Below the pieces are notes generated by a model. That model did not search any database. It saw nothing but the letters and a program-made list of their open reading frames with translations, and was not told the DNA's origin. A stretch of 64,000 nucleotides of DNA. It comes from Pyrocephalus nanus. Lineage: Eukaryota; Chordata; Aves; Passeriformes; Tyrannidae. Location of the stretch: positions 1,021,501 to 1,085,500 of the forward strand of contig CM076277.1 of NCBI GenBank assembly GCA_038380795.1, read 5' to 3'. A program made the position numbers and the translations under genes. Positions 12,143 through 22,900 of this stretch are shown in pieces; the stretch's first letter is position 1; the number at the start of each line of letters is the position of its first letter.

Positions 12143-14028
12143 ATGGGACTTAGGTAGGTGGGTTTGTAGTTACTCCTGACCCAGCAGAATCTGCTGTGTA
12201 GAGAAATTTGTTTCCTCATGAACAAGAAATATTCCTCCTGGTCACCACTAGGCTTGCCTGCCCCTTCTGACGCTGCCAGGGCTGCTGCCAGCTTTATTCT
12301 CCATGGTATGAGTTGGTGAAGGGACCAAAACACCAGCAGTCCAGCAAGGGTTTATGGAGTTTATGCAGTACTGGGTGGCACACTCAAGTTTCCTTGCCAG
12401 GTGCCAGAGTGGGACTCAAGGGTGCTGTCTGGAAGGGGTCAACTGCATCAGGGTGACTGAGTCAATTTTATTGTACCTTTCTGCTCCCTTCATTATCACA
12501 AGACACCGGGGTCTGAGCACCTAAACCCTCTGTGGTCTGACTGTACTGCTAGATTAAGCCAAGTGTGCCAATGAACTTCCTTGGGAAACCAGAATTCCTC
12601 TGTTTTTCTTCCAGGCATAAAGATATTGGATATAAAAGGCTTATTATTTCAAGGGTAACCAAGGGTCTAGATCAAAGCCTCACAGGAGTAAATGCTGAGC
12701 AACAGTAGCTCTTCTTGATGAGAAGTTTCCTCACGCCTGTCCTTGATGGCTTTCCAGGTGTATGCCAGCACTCCCATAGTGCTTTTAGCTAATGGCCAAA
12801 GATAATCCTGATGTCCTGGCCAGCACGGTGTCTGTACAGTGCCCAGGGCTGTTCAAGCTGCTGATGACTATTCTGTTCCTTTGGCTGCTGTGTGCTGCCA
12901 GTATCTGCTCTCTGGCTGGAGCTCCTGGTGCCCCCAGGAGAAGACAAGCTGTTGACCGAGGCCTGAGGACCATCTTGTTCTCTGGGAAGCCTCAGTGTGC
13001 AGGTGGGGCTGAGCCAGAGGTGAAGGGACAGGAGGCCAAAGGCAGCACTGCTCCACCGAGAGGCTGGCAAGGAGCCTTCTACCTGCAGCCCTTTCATCAC
13101 ATCTCTTGGCAAAGTGCTGCTGTTGCTGAAGAGAGGAGGAGGAGGCAGGTGGTCAGCCCAAAATAACCAGATGGTGCTGTGCCTCTGAAAGTAGGACAGG
13201 GGGGACCTGTGGCTCCCACTGGTCTTGGGCAGTGTCTGAAGGCCTCCTTTCAGATCTCTAAACAGAACTACAAGACCTGGGCTAACGCTTCAGCTCCTGC
13301 CCAAGAGAGGTTCTGCAGGACCACAAACCCCACACGGATCCGCAGTCCCACCAGTGAGTGCCACACTGGTGATGCCCCAAGGGTGCATCACCATCGTATC
13401 ATCCACTTGCAGACACCTGCTGAGCAGTAGGAAGAGCATTTTGCTGGATCTCTAACACAGAATACCTTGATTCAGCACAAAACCTGATAGTATTGGGGTT
13501 TAAAACCTAGAACACATATTTTGACCATGCTGAGTCATTTACACAAAATATCCACAACTACAAGATGTTTGGTCTGCTGTCTCATGAGCATGGTTGCCAC
13601 ATGCCACATGGTTCACAAGAGTTTGTTCCTCATGCTGACAAGTCAAGTGAAAAAGATAATGAGGATGAGCACTTGCTCCACCAGGGAGTCTGTGAAGGAA
13701 CTCTGCTGTGAATTTCAGGAACCATCAGCCTTTATTAAACATCATTAAACTCTCCCCACAGATTGACAGCATGAAAATTTCATGTGGCTTTTAAGTAAGG
13801 CTTGGGTGGACCTTTTTAAACATCTACATTTTGAGAAAAATGAGGAAGAAATCTGCCAGGCTGAGCAACCAAGAAGGAGTTCACTGAAACTGCAGCAGGA
13901 CAGGTTCAGGATGGGAGATGACCTATAGTGCACCTCTGATGACTCTATCAAAACACCACCTTATTTCTTAGGCATGATCCTGATTTGGGGGCAGGAATTA
14001 TAAAAAGTAGCTGCTTGTTAGAGAAGAT
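12143..14028. other. unique non-coding DNA
   Basis: It contains a 124-codon ATG-initiated frame at 12792-13166 (+) with one strongly hydrophobic segment near residues 20-43. I do not call it a gene, because there is no family resemblance and the start context lacks a purine at -3. No repeat recognised. Confidence 0.5.
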
Positions 14029-14473
14029 CTGTTGAAGCAAGTCCAGAGGCCACAGAGATGCTTCGAGGACTGCCCCCCCCTTCTCTGGAGCCAGGCTGGG
14101 AGAGCTGAGGGGGTTCACCTGGAGAAGAGAAGCCTCCAGGGAGACCTGAGAGCCCCTTCCAGTGACTAAAGGGGCTCCAAGAGAGCTGGAGAGGGACTTC
14201 AGGGCCTGGAGTGACAGGACGGGAGGAATGGCTTCCCACTGACAGACGGCAGATGGGATATTGGGATGAAATTCTTTGTTGAGAGGGTGGGCAGGCCCTG
14301 GCACAGGTTGCCCAGAGAAGCTGTGGCTGCCCCATCTCTGGAAGTGTCCAAGACCAGGTTGGGCAGGGCTTGGAGCAACCTGGTCTAGTGGATGGTGTCC
14401 CTGCCCATGGCAGGGGGTGGAACAAGATGGTCTTTTCCAACCCAAACCACGCCATGTTTCAATGATTCTGTGA
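14029..14473 (+). repeat. CR1 LINE fragment, longest copy in the window
   Basis: It starts in the distal ORF2 region (AGCAAGTCCAGAGGCCACAG) and passes GGAGAAGAGAAGCCTCCAGG, GATGGGATATTGGGATGAAA and GGCACAGGTTGCCCAGAGAA. It ends with CCCAAACCACGCCATG and AATGATTCTGTG. About 445 bp are retained. Coding capacity is lost (5' truncation, a run of eight C near 14078). Confidence 0.96.
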
Positions 14474-17342
14474 CCTTCGAATCTCTGACACAATATGACC
14501 CTTTTATTCCTGTACCTGTGAAGGTGGAAATGAATGCAAAGAGTCTAAAGGATATTTGCTGTCCAGGTCCCACTACTGCTCACAGCAATAGCTGCAAACA
14601 GGAACAAGCAGACTTTGGCTGCAGCCTGCTGGAATTCAATTCCTGGGGGCAACGTTGAAGGAACCAGTCAGTCCCTCTGCATCATGTGTCAACGACCATC
14701 AGTTCAGTGAAACAGGAAAGACCAAAACTTGCAGCAGAACAGAGTTTCTGTCACAGAGGTCAGCCATGGCCTATATTCTGGCTTCTGTAAGAGGTTAAGA
14801 GATGAGAGGGATTTGTCCAAACTCCTCTCCTGGTTTCGCAGCTTCCACTGGCACTGTCAGCCCTACACTCTTCTTTGGATAAAGAGCCAAAAGCTGCCAT
14901 TCCTCGAAACCATTAGCCTTGTGCAAACTGCCTGAACACAGGGATGTTCTCAGTAGTCCTTGGGTAGGAGGAGTTTGCATTCAGACAGTCTGGCCCATGG
15001 TGGGGGATGCAGTGCTGTGTGGTGCCAGGACCACTATGGCACAGGTGGGAATGCAGTGAACTCAACCCAGTGGAATCATAGGGGAGCTGGACGGGCTTAA
15101 CTCCAGCCTAGGAAAAGAGCAAACAGGCAGAGGTAGGGACACCTGGCGCAAGCTGTGTCCAGGAGCACCTACGTCCTGGCAGCCTCAGTGAAGGCAGTTC
15201 TGCAGCTGCTCCATCCTGATACCATCTCCTGCTTTCCAGTGCCTCTGTAGTTTTCAGAGAACATGCTGGTTAGGCCATGGTCATGCTGGTCCTGAACCCC
15301 CTAGGTTCAGTAGGTCTCTGTAGGACAATTCTCCCACACCATGTGCTCCATGCTCCATGGGCTGCCAGAGCTGTGACATGCTGGGGTCTCTCCCAGGATT
15401 TGGTGGGGGGCAGGGCCATCTGGAGAAGAGAAGCTGTCTGGCCTCTCGTGGCCTGTGGTTGGTACCCTCAGGCAAGGTGTCTTCTTTTAATCCTCCAGCA
15501 AGGAGGAGGAAGCACACCTGGGATGGTGCCCATGCTGCCACACATCCCCACTGAACTTCAGGGCTCCAGGAAGTTCCCAGAGTGGGAGCCAACTCAAGTG
15601 TTAGTTTTGCCAAGTTGCAGACCTGGAGGTTGAGCTGCCATCCATCAATAATTATTGTAGCACTTATTTTAATGAGTGCCACTAATTGCGAAAGCTCATC
15701 ACCTGTGTGCCACTGCAGCTCTGCAGGTGATCAGGGGCTCCTCTGGCCAAGGAGTGAGAAATGAGGAGCAGAATGCCTGGATTTTCCTGCTCCTGACACT
15801 GGATGATACTCCTCTGCAACAGGGGTCATACAGAGGATCTCCTCTCCAAACTGCACCCCCCACCATGGACGGACAGTAGCACTGCTCTGTGGTCCAGCTC
15901 TTTGGATGCCATGGGGAGGTCATTACATGGTGCAGGGCACTGACACTGCTGGAAGGCAGGCTGTGGTGATTTTGGAAAGCACATTTGGCCTCTGGACTCC
16001 AGGAACTGCCCCTTAACCACAGCCCGCCTATGGCCCTGACACCAGTTTGTTTCTCCCACCTCTTTGAGTTCCTCCCCTGCTTGGAGCTGTGGGCCAAAAT
16101 CCCAAGATGTGAAACAAATGCTCATGTGGGGAAGCTGAGAGAGATTTAGCATTTCAGGCACACAGACAAATTTTCCTTTAGGACAGAGGAAACAGGGGAT
16201 GAGACCCTCTAAGCACGGCGGGATCATCAAGAAACCTAGAGAAATGGGGAAGAGCCTGGGAAGCAGGAGGAGGGTCTCTTGCAGCTGGGCCTTCCTTTCA
16301 CTCCCTCTGACTCCTGTTTCTCTCCTTGCCTGCAGAAGCTCCTTGAAAGGGAAGATCATTATTGTTTTGTTTTTCCACCCTAAGCTTTAAGATAGCTAAA
16401 TAAATATTCCTGATGCAGCAGTGGTTTCCAAGCAAAAGGTAGTAGGTTTTGCCATGGGTTGGGATGGGGACGTGTGGAGGACAGGAAGTTATCCTGGAGC
16501 CTTCTAGGATGTTGGTGTGCAGGATTCATGCCTTACCAGCTGAGGCTGTAAGCTTGGCACCCAAACCAGGCATGCAAACTTGGACATCATGCTGAGGGCA
16601 CCAGTCTTTGAGCACAGGGCTGGGTCCTGGTGAGTTTGGAAACGTGGTGAGCGCTGTTGCTGCTCAAAAGGGGAAAAGGGCTGGGATTTGTCAGTGAGCT
16701 TGGCTGTTGCTTTGTATAAAACCACCAAATAGTTGCTGAGGCTCATGGGCTGGGCTGGGATGCTGGTGATGGAGTGGGATGCAGCTCTACACTCCTACCA
16801 GACCCTGCTCTGTCCATTGCCCTCAGGGAAAACCCCAGCCCAAAGCAGTCTTGTTTCCCCAACTGGCTGCTGTCCTAGGAGGTCAAATCACTGTTTATTC
16901 CAGGGCTAAAGCTGGACATTGCTCTAAGCAGTCGTTTGCCTGACCAAGACCTTGTTCTGCTTTGCCCAACCCACCCTGCAGTGATCCCTCAGCAAAGCAG
17001 TTCCTCTCTGGCTGGCACTGGTGTGATGGGCAGAGCTATCTCAGGCACTGGGTGGAGCTCCCCTGGGGACCCTGGAGTAGGGCACAGGAGCTACGACTGA
17101 ATCGCAGGCTGGGAACGGTTCACTGGTGAGAGGGAAACATGGATGCTCCCAAGTAGGGCACCCCCAAGGAGGGCTGAGGCCTGCAATGCTCCACCTGCCT
17201 GTTCCTGTGGGGGCCTGCCTCACCCCTGTCCCCTGGGGTCACTCGTGCCCTGCCTCATGCTGGCTCCAGCACTGGTGACTTTTTCATGTCAAAGGGCAGA
17301 GATGGTTCAGTAAAAACCCCTGAGATGGATGTAGGAGGAAGG
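14474..17342. other. unique non-coding DNA
   Basis: Nothing gene-like is supported. An AATAAATA motif near 16401 resembles a polyadenylation signal but has no gene upstream. Reading frames of 100-177 codons occur on both strands, overlap each other and resemble no family. Confidence 0.5.
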
Positions 17343-17412
17343 CAGAGGGGGTATCAGTACAGAGGGGGTATCAGTACAGAGGGAGGATCACAGTACAGAG
17401 GGAGGATCACAG
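17343..17412 (+). repeat. short tandem repeat, 17-19 bp x 4
   Basis: Four head-to-tail units start at 17343, 17360, 17377 and 17396. Units 1 and 2 are identical (CAGAGGGGGTATCAGTA). Units 3 and 4 share CAGAGGGAGGATCACAG, and unit 3 has two extra bases. The pairwise identity pattern suggests stepwise duplication. Confidence 0.92.
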
Positions 17413-18739
17413 GGGGATCATCAGGTTCCTCAGCCAAGGGTTGAAGGGTGGGAGAGGAAAGGCATCACCCGAATCCTTCTGCCATGGCTGTTCCTGGTCC
17501 CAGTCCCAGCACTGCAGATGGATGGGGCTCCTATTCCCGGTGCTGCAGTGATGGATGCAGAGTGCTTCTCAGGGAGCTGGTGTCCTGCTCAGTGTCCCTT
17601 GACACCCTGCCTAGGACCCCACCATCCTCCCCAGCCCCAGGGACCAGCTCCTGGTGTCTGAGGACATTCGAGCCTCCCCAGAAGTGTGGTTGGGTTGGGG
17701 GGGGGGATTTATTTAGAAGCTCCTCAGCTTCACCTGTCTACTCAGTCATAACAGTCCCAGACACGCTCCTTTCCTCCCCCGTTTTCCATATGTTAATTCT
17801 TTCCTCTCACCTGCCAGGGACTGCCAATAGACTTGGTGTCAGCCTGATGACAGCCTGCTCATCTTCTGCTCTGCAAACTGTGTCTCCAAGAGTGAGGCAC
17901 CTGCCAGGGGTACCTGGTGGTCTGACAGCTTTCCAAAATTCTTGGGTCCCTGGGAGGTGGGTGTCTGTGTTGGAGTGGTTTGGGGCAGACAGCCTCTGCA
18001 CTGTGTTGCTGTGCCCAGTCTATCCCCAGAGAGAGATTGGGGCTGTCTCCAGCTGGTGGTAGGGAAACAGGAACAGACTACAGTGAGCTCTGCAAGGTCC
18101 TTCACCTCCTGCAGGACCTCTTCACTCCCAGAATGGCAGAGGGGGAAACCAACCCCAAAGGGATGCTACTCACCCAGGAGTAGAGCTGCCTGCCCAGCAC
18201 ACATCCATGAGGAGATGTGAGGATGAGGGAATAGGTCCCTTGGGACAGGGATGCTGTGGGGACCCTTGGAGGTGACACCAATGCCTGACTTACCACCAGC
18301 TACAGGTGATGGAACCCCTGTACATGGCTGGGAGCAGGTACCCAGCTTGGCTGTAGTGGCAGCACCCTGGCAGCCTGCAGGCAAGTTGCTCTGCCACGTC
18401 CCTGCCTCAGTTTCCACTTTGCTTTAGGGGCCCACAATAATCTGGATCTTTCTGAAGTTGTGAACAGATGTGATGTGAGCCCTCATCAGTCTCCTGAAAG
18501 CTCTCCAGTTCTGTGCTCCCATGGCAAAGCCAAATGCTTACTCCTCCTCACCCATCTCCCAGCTGCCAAAAGAGCCCAGTGCCCGGATTCAGGACCTCAG
18601 CAAGCTGGAATGGTTCTGGGCATCATCTGCCCCAGTGCTGGGGCTGGTGCTGTGCTGGCCTTGCAACTCCCTGAGGAGGGTGGGGGAGTGGAGGCTAAGG
18701 ACTGGCAGACCCCCACCTGTCCTCCATGGTTCTCCCTTG
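17413..18739. other. unique non-coding DNA
   Basis: GC-rich with a run of ten G at 17697-17706. The 204-codon frame at 17448-18062 (+) has no recognisable domain. Confidence 0.5.
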
Positions 18740-19130
18740 ATGTGAGGTAATTTTCTGACTAGATATCACTCGTGGTGAGCACCTCCCTTTATTCATGGAC
18801 CTTTTGAGCATCGTTCGTTTCCCAGGCATTTTCCCCCCACCCCCATTATTTTTAAATTAAAAAGAAAAAAAGCCATGTTTCCATAGGAACTTGGAGAGAG
18901 GCTGATCCCAACCTCATTATTTGCTCAGTGAAAGGAACTTTATTTTTATCTGTTTGTGTACATTGTCAGATTTTGGCTAAACCTACTTTCCTGACTTTGT
19001 ACAGCGAGTTCTTTTAATCTTCATTTCAGATGCATTCATCCCGGGGCTTAATTTATCCTGTATTGTGATCAAATTTAGCTGAAAGCGATCTGCTTTGCCA
19101 ATCCTGAATATTCATCAGCTGCCTCATTCA
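18740..19130. promoter_or_regulatory. candidate conserved non-coding element (AT-rich)
   Basis: Composition changes sharply from GC-rich flanks to an AT-rich, non-repetitive, motif-dense block. Visible motifs include a CCAAT box in GCCAATCC (about 19097-19104), the palindrome GAATATTC at 19106-19113 and an E-box CAGCTG at 19116-19121. Longer T/A stretches lie at 18846-18874. Bird developmental enhancers often look like this, but conservation cannot be judged from one sequence, so this is inference. Confidence 0.35.
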
Positions 19131-19388
19131 TTCACTGGAGCAAACCCTGCTCCGAGGGGGTGGCTGTGGCTGCAGCGCCCGCCAAGGGCTGGCTTAGGGC
19201 AAAGCTCTGTACCTGCCCCAGGGGCCGCCTGGAGCCTGCACCCACCGGCATTCCTGCTGCATGCCCAGTGCTGGCAGTGCCCAGCAGCAGGTAAGTACAA
19301 GTTCTCTGGCACCATCAACTTTGGATGTGGCTGAAGAGGAAGGGAAGGAGCAAGGAGAATTGCAGGAATCAAGAGGAAGAAGGATGGA
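19131..19388. other. unique non-coding DNA
   Basis: GC-rich spacer between the AT-rich element and the inverted CR1 pair. Nothing recognised. Confidence 0.5.
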
Positions 19389-19553
19389 TCATAGAATCAA
19401 AGAATCCCAGAATGGTGCGTGTTGGAAGGGGCATTAAAGTTCATCTCCTTCCAACCCCCAGCTATGGGCAGGGACACCTTCCACTAGATCAGGTTGCTCC
19501 AAGCCCTGTACAACCTGGCCTTGAACACTTCCAGGGATGGGGTAGCCACAGCT
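19389..19553 (-). repeat. CR1 LINE fragment (minus arm of an inverted pair)
   Basis: Reversed 3' terminus (TCATAGAATCAAAGAATCCC) through CCAACCCCCAGCTATGGGCA and AACACTTCCAGGGATGGGGT to GTAGCCACAGCT. The 3' UTR is retained and the 5' side ends abruptly where the next copy begins in the opposite direction. Because it keeps its 3' end, it is not the inverted half of a twin-priming insertion. Confidence 0.95.
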
Positions 19554-19976
19554 CTGAGAGTTGGATTTGGAGCACCTCTGCTACGGAGGCAGGCTGAGAG
19601 AGCTGGAGTTGTTTGGTCTGGAGAAGAGAAGGCTCTGGCAAGACCTTAGAGTTCTTCCAGTGCCTAAAGGGGCTCCAAGAGAACCTGGGACAAAGGCCTT
19701 GAGGGATAGGACAAGTGGGAATGGCTTCTGACTGACAGGGAACAGGGTAAGATGGGATATTGGGAAGAAATCCTTCCCTGTGAGGGTGAGGAGGCCCTGG
19801 CACAGGTTGCCCAAAGAAGCTGTGGCTGCCTCACCCCTGGAAGTGCTCAAGGCCAGGTTGGATGGGGCATGGAGCAACCTGGTCTTGTGGAAGCTGTCTC
19901 TGCCCGTTGCAAAGGAGTGGAACTGTGTGATCTTTAAGGTCCCTTCCCACCCAAACCATTCTGTGATTCTATGATG
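19554..19976 (+). repeat. CR1 LINE fragment (plus arm of an inverted pair)
   Basis: It begins in distal ORF2 (TTGGAGCACCTCTGCTACGG) and continues through CTGGAGAAGAGAAGGCTCTG, GATGGGATATTGGGAAGAAA and GGCACAGGTTGCCCAAAGAA to ACCCAAACCATTCTGTG and ATTCTATGATG. It abuts the minus copy with no spacer. Its last ~170 bp are the inverse of 19389-19553. Confidence 0.96.
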
Positions 19977-22900
19977 AACAGCCACAAACAAATGTCACTG
20001 CCAAAGGGACTCATCAAAGTCAGAGGCAGCACTTGGCAGAGAGGTCAAGTGCCTGGTGCATCACCTTTCTTTGCAGAAGGACTGGTGTGAGATGCCCAGG
20101 ATGAGTCAAAGCAGATATTCATGCCTAATGCTACCCCAAGCCTCCCATATAATCCATCCCTCCATATGAGTGCCACTTTACAGCTCTTCCACTAGTGCTG
20201 TGTCCCTAGAGACTGCAGAGATTACTGGGAGGGAAGCCCTGCTGCTGTGTCCTGGCCCCCCAGCCCTATCCCACCTTCAACCGTCCAAGCATCTGCCCCT
20301 AATCTGGTTTAGCCACATGCATCTCAGCAAAGCCCCTAAGTGGATTGGCTTATCTCTCCTCACTAACCCAATCTGCCAATTGGATCTCACTGGGTTTGCC
20401 TGGTGTAAAAAGTCTGTCCCTGAATTATTCAGGAATTCTGTACAAATGACTGCCCTGGAGGCTCAGTGCCCTCCCTGAGCCGCTGGTTCCAATCACCTGA
20501 TGCCCCACCTGATGCCGTCACTGCCAAGCCATCGGGAGCACTGTGGTGTGCCATGTCCTGGGCTGCTAGGCAGGGTGATACACATCTTACCCCTTCTCTG
20601 CAGACCCACATCACCTCCCACCCATCTCTCCTGGGTGGTTGCAGCAAGGAGAGCAGCAGGACAAGTTCCTGGATTGATTCATTCTCTTCTCTGCAGCCTT
20701 GTCCAGGCTGAGAAGACTTCAAAAGCTTGAGCTGGGAATGCTGCAGAGGCAGCTGGTCCTGTGCTGTGGCACACTCCATGGGAGGGAGGAACAGGGGAAT
20801 GAGCAGGGTCATAGCCATCAGAAGGTGGCTGGAGGTGCTGGTATGCGTAGCACAGCTCGAGTCTATCCTGAGTCCAGTGGGACTGCTGCAGCCTCTCAAA
20901 TCCTTGGGGATACTGAGCTGGCAGTAAAGCACAGCCACTGATGCTCCCAGCCCACATGCACCAGGGACAGCAGCTCTCAGCCCTGGGGCACAAACATCCA
21001 GCCCTGCCTGGACCTCACTTTGCTCTGCCACCCCAAGATTGCTGGGATGAAGGGAAGGGGTTTGATGGCTCAGTTGGAGCCAGAGACCCTTGGCTGAGCT
21101 CCTTCCAGAGGCACAACTAAGCCACAGGGCTGTGCCCCCGAAAGGCGCTGCATGTGCAGGGACCTGGCAAGGGCGAGCAGTGTGACACGAACCAACCTGC
21201 CACCACTGCTCCAGGCTTAGGGCAGCAGCAGCACTATCCCAAAGCTGAGACCAAGGCAAAAAATCTTGAACAGAAATCCATGATTTGTGTAAAAAAATAA
21301 AAGGCACTCAAAGCATTCTCCCTCCCAAGGCAAATGGTGATGGAAGGCAGCTTAGCCCTTAGAGTCCTATCTCACCCTGTCACTGTTCCGTCAGGGAGAA
21401 AGGGTGCCTTAGCAGAAAGGAGCAGATGAATGTTCTGCCTCCTGCATGCCAAGAACAGATTGTGTCCATGACCAGCAGTCCCCTCTGGAGCCATGTCCCA
21501 GGGAGGCACTTGGCCTCCTGCAGCCAGTGCTGTGGCTCCTGACTTTTCTGGGCAGGAGTAGATTGCTCACTGGAATCGAGTGAGCTGGGTATATGTTCTA
21601 CCAGGACAGACACTTTCTTGGGTGTTCTTAAAAGAAAAAGCTTTCAGAGACAGGTTAAAAGTTGCTCAACTCCTCAAGGCTCCAATTTAGATCAAGATCA
21701 TCTTTTTCTTGCTCTGAGTGTAAAGGTCAGAAGGGAAATAGTTTCTGGCCATGTCATGAGAGCTCTTCTCCTCCCAGATGCGTGCCTGCCACGGCTCACA
21801 TCCAGGCCCAGCTGCAGCTGTAAGCCATTATGTGTTCTCAGCATCAGCTGCACAAAGGGATGCTGCAGAGGGGAGTGATAGCTTTGCTTTTATTGCAGTG
21901 ACACTAAAACACATTGAGAGAGAGTGGCTGCTCTGAGGGTTCATACTCTGAGCTGGACGTTTAAGGCTAACACTGGTTCCCCCTGGAGACCACCACTCCT
22001 CCTTCCCTCTGCACAGTGGTGCTGATCCTGCTGCCAGTGGTGCTCCCGTCTCTCTCCAGTGAAGCCTGAAAATGGGGCTGACAGAACCGGGACCCGCAAG
22101 TCCCTTCTCTAGCAGACAAGGTAGGAGGAAGCAGCACAGCTCCAAATCCCCAGGCCACCTGAGACCTTTGCACCTCTTAGCGGGTGCTGTGCGTCCCTCA
22201 TCCCTCGTGTCCTCGATGCGGAGGGACACACAGTGCCCTGTGCACCAGTTCTGCTCACGCCGGCCCGGCGGCAGCGCTCGGCACAAACAGCAGCTCATCA
22301 CTGATGTGATGTTTAATGGCAGAATGAGGCAAGTGCTGTGCCTTGGCAGGACCTCACCTGCCTTCCTCAACAGTGCTGAGAGGAGGAGGTATGCTCCAGA
22401 CTGTGCATCATCCCTTGCTGTTCTGGTGGCAAGCAAGAGTGAAGAGCTTGGAGCATACTGGTGGTGATGAGCGTTTGATCCACTGGGGAACAACTAATCA
22501 TAGCAAGTCACAATATTTAGCACATTTCAGTCATTTTAGTGACATTGCATAAGGAAAAGGTGGGGTGTGCTCCTTGGGAGGTTTGGGATCCTTCATGAAC
22601 AACCCATGGGCAGAGGCGGTTTGCAGAGTTCAGCCTCGCCTGTGGTAGCTTGGAGCTGGTGTCAGCCCTTGTGCCATGATGCCCTTGCTGTGAGTAGGGA
22701 TGGAGGAGCCAGTGCTGAGCAAAGCTGCAGTGCTGCAATCAGCAGCACTGGTGAATCTGAGAACTCCTGCACTCCATAGTGTCTGCACAATGACTGCCAT
22801 GTGCCCCGCTCACCCTGAACATCAGCTGCTTTGGCCCCTCTCACCAGGGCATGAGGTGAGGCTGTGACAGGTGACATATCTCCTCAAAGCAGGTCCTCAG

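Noticed and set aside
16398..16410. AATAAATA polyadenylation-like motif (similar ones near 6284, 21295 and 28868)
   Set aside because: Common by chance in AT-rich patches, and no exon or transcript end can be linked to any of them.
19389..19976. Twin-priming origin for the inverted CR1 pair
   Set aside because: In twin priming the inverted part comes from the 5' side and lacks the 3' end, but the minus copy here retains its 3' terminus.
20429..21307. 292-codon minus-strand frame
   Set aside because: No domain, Ser/Leu/Cys-rich noise-like composition and overlapping frames on the plus strand.
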